A DNA stretch of 24,969 nt from a virus. Positions 22,768-24,969 of the stretch are shown here, piece by piece. Every line of letters begins with the position of its first letter. Position 1 is the first letter of the stretch. A model generated the notes under the pieces. It searched no databases. It was not told where the DNA came from and saw nothing but the letters and a program-made list of their open reading frames with translations. A program made the position numbers and the translations under genes. The stretch lies in IMG/VR virus record IMGVR_UViG_3300030406_000208, positions 1-24,969 of that record; one strand, written 5' to 3'.

Positions 22768-24335
22768 TGCGGCATTTGTCCTTGCTGCATTAACTGCTGC
22801 AACATTTGTACATTGTCCTTAACTTGGCTTTGTTCCGCTAGAAGTTCTTCTTTAATACCAAACTTTTGTGCTAAGAAGCGTATAACCATTTCTTGATTAT
22901 ACAGAACAGGAGTAATCTCAGGCCCGAAAGTGGATGCAACAGTTTGTTGGAATCTTACAAAGTCAGAAACGTCTTGTTGGTCTTGCGCTCTGAGCAGGGG
23001 AGAAACTGGCACGATACGCAATTCACGACCATCCACCTTCGGGATGTCCAACAGTCCCTGCTTTGTGTAGATATAGATCAGGCGTTCTACCAGAGGCTGA
23101 AGGAACTCTTTTTGCATTCGACCAGCAACAGCACCCATATCACGAGCAACATCAGCAAGCCTTTCGGAAACTTCGGTGGCCGATAGTGGGGTTCGAGCAT
23201 TCGGGCGAGTATCAAGTTCATCAATGAATAATGCCTTTCTTACATTACGTCTCATATCATCGATGACAAGTTGCGCTACGTCAAAACGACCAGCACTTTG
23301 CAAACTCTCTATGGAAGAGCCAGGGCTTCTAGGTATAAAAGTGCCGGGCTGTATCGTAATGTTATCAGGGTTAAAAACGCCATCATCATCGTAGACATAA
23401 GAACCAGCAATAGCCATTTCAGCATTTTCAAGAATCAACTGTACTGTTAAATTTAATGTTTTAATCGCTGGCATTGCTTGCAGAACAGGACCACGACCCC
23501 ATACTTCAAAACCTGACTTAGACCAGCGTGTTGTAATCCAAGGTTGAGAACCACGACCCTTGAGCCTTTCTTTAATCAAAATACAGTTATCTGTTTCTGA
23601 AATAAGATAGTAAGTATACTCATCCTTAAACTTATCCTGTTCATCATAAACAGTTGCTTCAACAATTTTTGTTTTGCGTTTAGGATTGCGCTTTTGCTCA
23701 CTAGCCATTTTTTCAGTATATTTAGCTTTTGGATAGCGGTGTTTAACCTCAGTAATATCCATGTAGTCATTCCAGCGAAACCAGTCTGACACACCATCCA
23801 TGCGGCCCGGAAGCAAAGCCAAGTTAGTAGGGGGAACAGATGAGAAGTGTAAGTCACCTTGAAAACGACCTTCTTCACACAATAAGTTCATTGTGCCTAT
23901 ACCAAGGTCTTGCAATCCTTCGTGCATCTCAGCATTGAAGTTTGAGTTACGCAAACCTTCGTGCAGTAAATCTGTTATCTTATCTAACTCTTCTTGTAGG
24001 CCAGAACCCATCATTTCCTTGGGAAACTCGGGGCCGGGCTGTAGTCTGAAAGCACGACCATTTGGAGGAAAGAAACCAAGTTGTAGACGACTAGCAAACT
24101 TAGGCAAACCCACCACAGCAGTTTCGTCATAGATATTTTCTGTTCTACGAGATGCTTGAGATTCCTGATAGAAAGACTCACGATGAGGAAGAACGTAATC
24201 ATATATCTCTTCCCATAAATCTGACCAAGACATCCAGCGAGACTTTGCCTTCTTGTATCGGTCCATGACCCTTTTTAATTCTTGCTCTTCATTAGAGCCA
24301 GATACTGCTGGGGCAAAGCTTGAGTCAGTGTACAT
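22764..24335 (-). CDS. Portal (T7-type head-tail connector) protein
   Basis: The 523-residue product fits the head-tail connector family of T7 gp8 (536 residues). It forms the ring at one capsid vertex through which DNA is packaged and ejected. Landmarks are WSDLWEEIYDYVLPHRESF (about residues 37-55), RLQLGFFPPNGRAFRLQPG (about 83-101), a Gly/Arg turn GRGSQPWITTRWSKSG, WGRGPVLQAMPAIKTLN (about 277-293), PGSSIESLQS, and TPLSATEVSERL (about 378-389). The last is the conserved 'TATEV' crown-helix motif. The C-terminus is Gln/Met-rich. The start is one base after the preceding stop, with AAGG 7 bases upstream. Confidence 0.9.
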   Translation of the reverse strand: MYTDSSFAPAVSGSNEEQELKRVMDRYKKAKSRWMSWSDLWEEIYDYVLPHRESFYQESQASRRTENIYDETAVVGLPKFASRLQLGFFPPNGRAFRLQPGPEFPKEMMGSGLQEELDKITDLLHEGLRNSNFNAEMHEGLQDLGIGTMNLLCEEGRFQGDLHFSSVPPTNLALLPGRMDGVSDWFRWNDYMDITEVKHRYPKAKYTEKMASEQKRNPKRKTKIVEATVYDEQDKFKDEYTYYLISETDNCILIKERLKGRGSQPWITTRWSKSGFEVWGRGPVLQAMPAIKTLNLTVQLILENAEMAIAGSYVYDDDGVFNPDNITIQPGTFIPRSPGSSIESLQSAGRFDVAQLVIDDMRRNVRKALFIDELDTRPNARTPLSATEVSERLADVARDMGAVAGRMQKEFLQPLVERLIYIYTKQGLLDIPKVDGRELRIVPVSPLLRAQDQQDVSDFVRFQQTVASTFGPEITPVLYNQEMVIRFLAQKFGIKEELLAEQSQVKDNVQMLQQLMQQGQMPQ

Positions 24336-24336
24336 A

Positions 24337-24588
24337 TTAATACCTTATTGATTTACCTTTAGAGGGAGTAGTTCCCATGTTTCTTCTAAATCCTGTAAAG
24401 CCTTGTAGCTCTTCATCCTGCAAAGACCTAGTACCAAGAAGATTACTACGCTTTTTTCTTTCTTGGTCTTCAGCTCTACGTTCTGCTGCAAGCTTGTCTT
24501 TTTCTGCTTGCTCTTTAGCAGCCTTTTCAGCAGCAATCTGCTCTTCAGATTTCTGAGGCATTTTAGGTTTTGAGAATACTGAACCCAT
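24337..24588 (-). CDS. Small Lys/Glu-rich protein upstream of portal
   Basis: The 83-residue product starts MGSVFSKPKMPQKSEEQ and continues as a long charged helix (about 15-50, Ala/Lys/Glu repeats). A tail with NLLGTRSLQDEEL and a basic C-terminus follows. The MGSVFxxPKxP opening is one I recognise from small hypothetical proteins next to portal genes in marine phages; an N-terminal MGxxxS invites comparison with a myristoylation signal, but that is not expected in bacteria. ATG 24588 is used because AAGGAG lies 6 bases upstream; the earlier ATG at 24645 has no such signal. The function is unknown. Confidence 0.7.
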   Translation of the reverse strand: MGSVFSKPKMPQKSEEQIAAEKAAKEQAEKDKLAAERRAEDQERKKRSNLLGTRSLQDEELQGFTGFRRNMGTTPSKGKSIRY

Positions 24589-24969
24589 CTGAGTCTCCTT
24601 GTTCTTTCTCGAAGATGTGCTGATGTCCTTGTCTACGCAATTCACAATAGAGCTGATAAGGTGTAATAATCCACCATTTATTTATTCCAAGAAAATGCTT
24701 AACAAAAGAGACACAGTAAAGCCAACGTGGAAAATATATAGCAGTCTTGGTTCCTGTTGCGTCTACGCAAGTAGCATACTCAATTAAAGAACCTACAAGA
24801 AGGTCTGACTCATCTTCCTTATAAGCGTTAAAAACCATACTCTTACTAGCGCACTCAGCCTTTAGCCAGACTTTAGCTTTAGGGTCATAATCCACTATAT
24901 AGCAGTGGTTAAAACCCTTACGCCAAAATGTAAACAATCTCCATGTGCCGTAGTTTTGGCTTTCACAAA
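24563..24969 (-). CDS. Unknown protein cut by the right window edge (partial)
   Basis: The frame is open to the window end, so the true start lies outside; the first visible codons read CESQNYGTWRLFTFWRKGF. About 134 residues are visible, with FNHCYIVDYD, WWIITPYQLYCELRRQ and several Cys and Trp residues. The 'HCY' near the start and 'TPYQLY' near the end are features I associate with a podovirus family of unknown function. A cysteine-peptidase-like fold is conceivable but not shown. It ends inside the following gene (26-base overlap). Confidence 0.62.
   Translation of the reverse strand, partial: CESQNYGTWRLFTFWRKGFNHCYIVDYDPKAKVWLKAECASKSMVFNAYKEDESDLLVGSLIEYATCVDATGTKTAIYFPRWLYCVSFVKHFLGINKWWIITPYQLYCELRRQGHQHIFEKEQGDSDGFSILKT

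Noticed and set aside
24935-24937. TTG 24937 as start of the rightmost leftward gene
   Set aside because: The frame stays open to the window edge and the residues upstream look like protein, so the gene is treated as truncated.
1-24969. CRISPR array, tRNA, insertion sequence, integrase or attachment site
   Set aside because: Coding sequence is almost continuous; no spaced direct repeats, cloverleaf-like segment, transposase or integrase motifs were seen on either strand.

Overview
The window is a nearly gapless stretch of a tailed phage with a T7-like (short-tailed, podovirus) virion. Supporting signs are a head-tail connector portal, a scaffold, a capsid protein, tail tubular A-like and B-like proteins, three internal (ejection) virion proteins and a fibre with a T7 gp17-type N-terminus. 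AT-leaning coding sequence, many small proteins of a type I recognise from marine podoviruses, and a YqaJ exonuclease next to a DUF1071 annealing protein suggest a marine phage, plausibly of the HMO-2011-like group infecting alphaproteobacteria. That host and group assignment is inference; no host gene is present.

Layout. Positions 1-2245 (+ strand) are the end of a DNA-metabolism arm: the tail of an unseen gene, a YqaJ-type exonuclease, a DUF1071/Sak-like single-strand annealing protein, a small zinc-ribbon protein and two short unknowns. Positions 2180-24969 (- strand) are the virion and lysis arm, read right to left: an unknown gene cut by the window edge, a small lysine/glutamate-rich protein, the portal (22764-24335), a cluster of small and mostly basic proteins (21722-22767), scaffold, a 137-base gap with repeats, major capsid, a small beta-rich protein, three tiny basic ORFs, tail tubular A and B, three ejection proteins of 144, 1016 and 1379 aa (the last with a lysozyme-like head), a fibre and adhesin block (3790-9261), and a distal membrane/lysis block (2180-3786). 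The two arms converge and their last genes overlap by 66 bases.

The leftward genes look like one translationally coupled unit. Most junctions are TAATG, TGATG or ATGA overlaps, direct stop-start abutments, or a short TAGGAG-N6-ATG junction in which the upstream stop codon is part of the ribosome binding site. The only sizeable non-coding gap lies before the capsid gene. It has three copies of TTATCCAT and the strongest ribosome binding site seen, as would suit separate high-level capsid expression.

The most interesting items are a cupredoxin-like domain, with a complete His-Cys-His-Met copper-ligand pattern, inserted in a fibre-locus virion protein; several tiny highly basic proteins flanking the portal/scaffold and capsid/tail genes, including a possible 14-residue peptide; paralogous fibre proteins that share adaptor modules but differ at their tips; a lysozyme-like N-terminus on the gp16-like ejection protein; and a lysis block with two candidate holins but no recognisable endolysin. 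No terminase, polymerase, integrase, RNA gene, insertion sequence or CRISPR array was found in the window.
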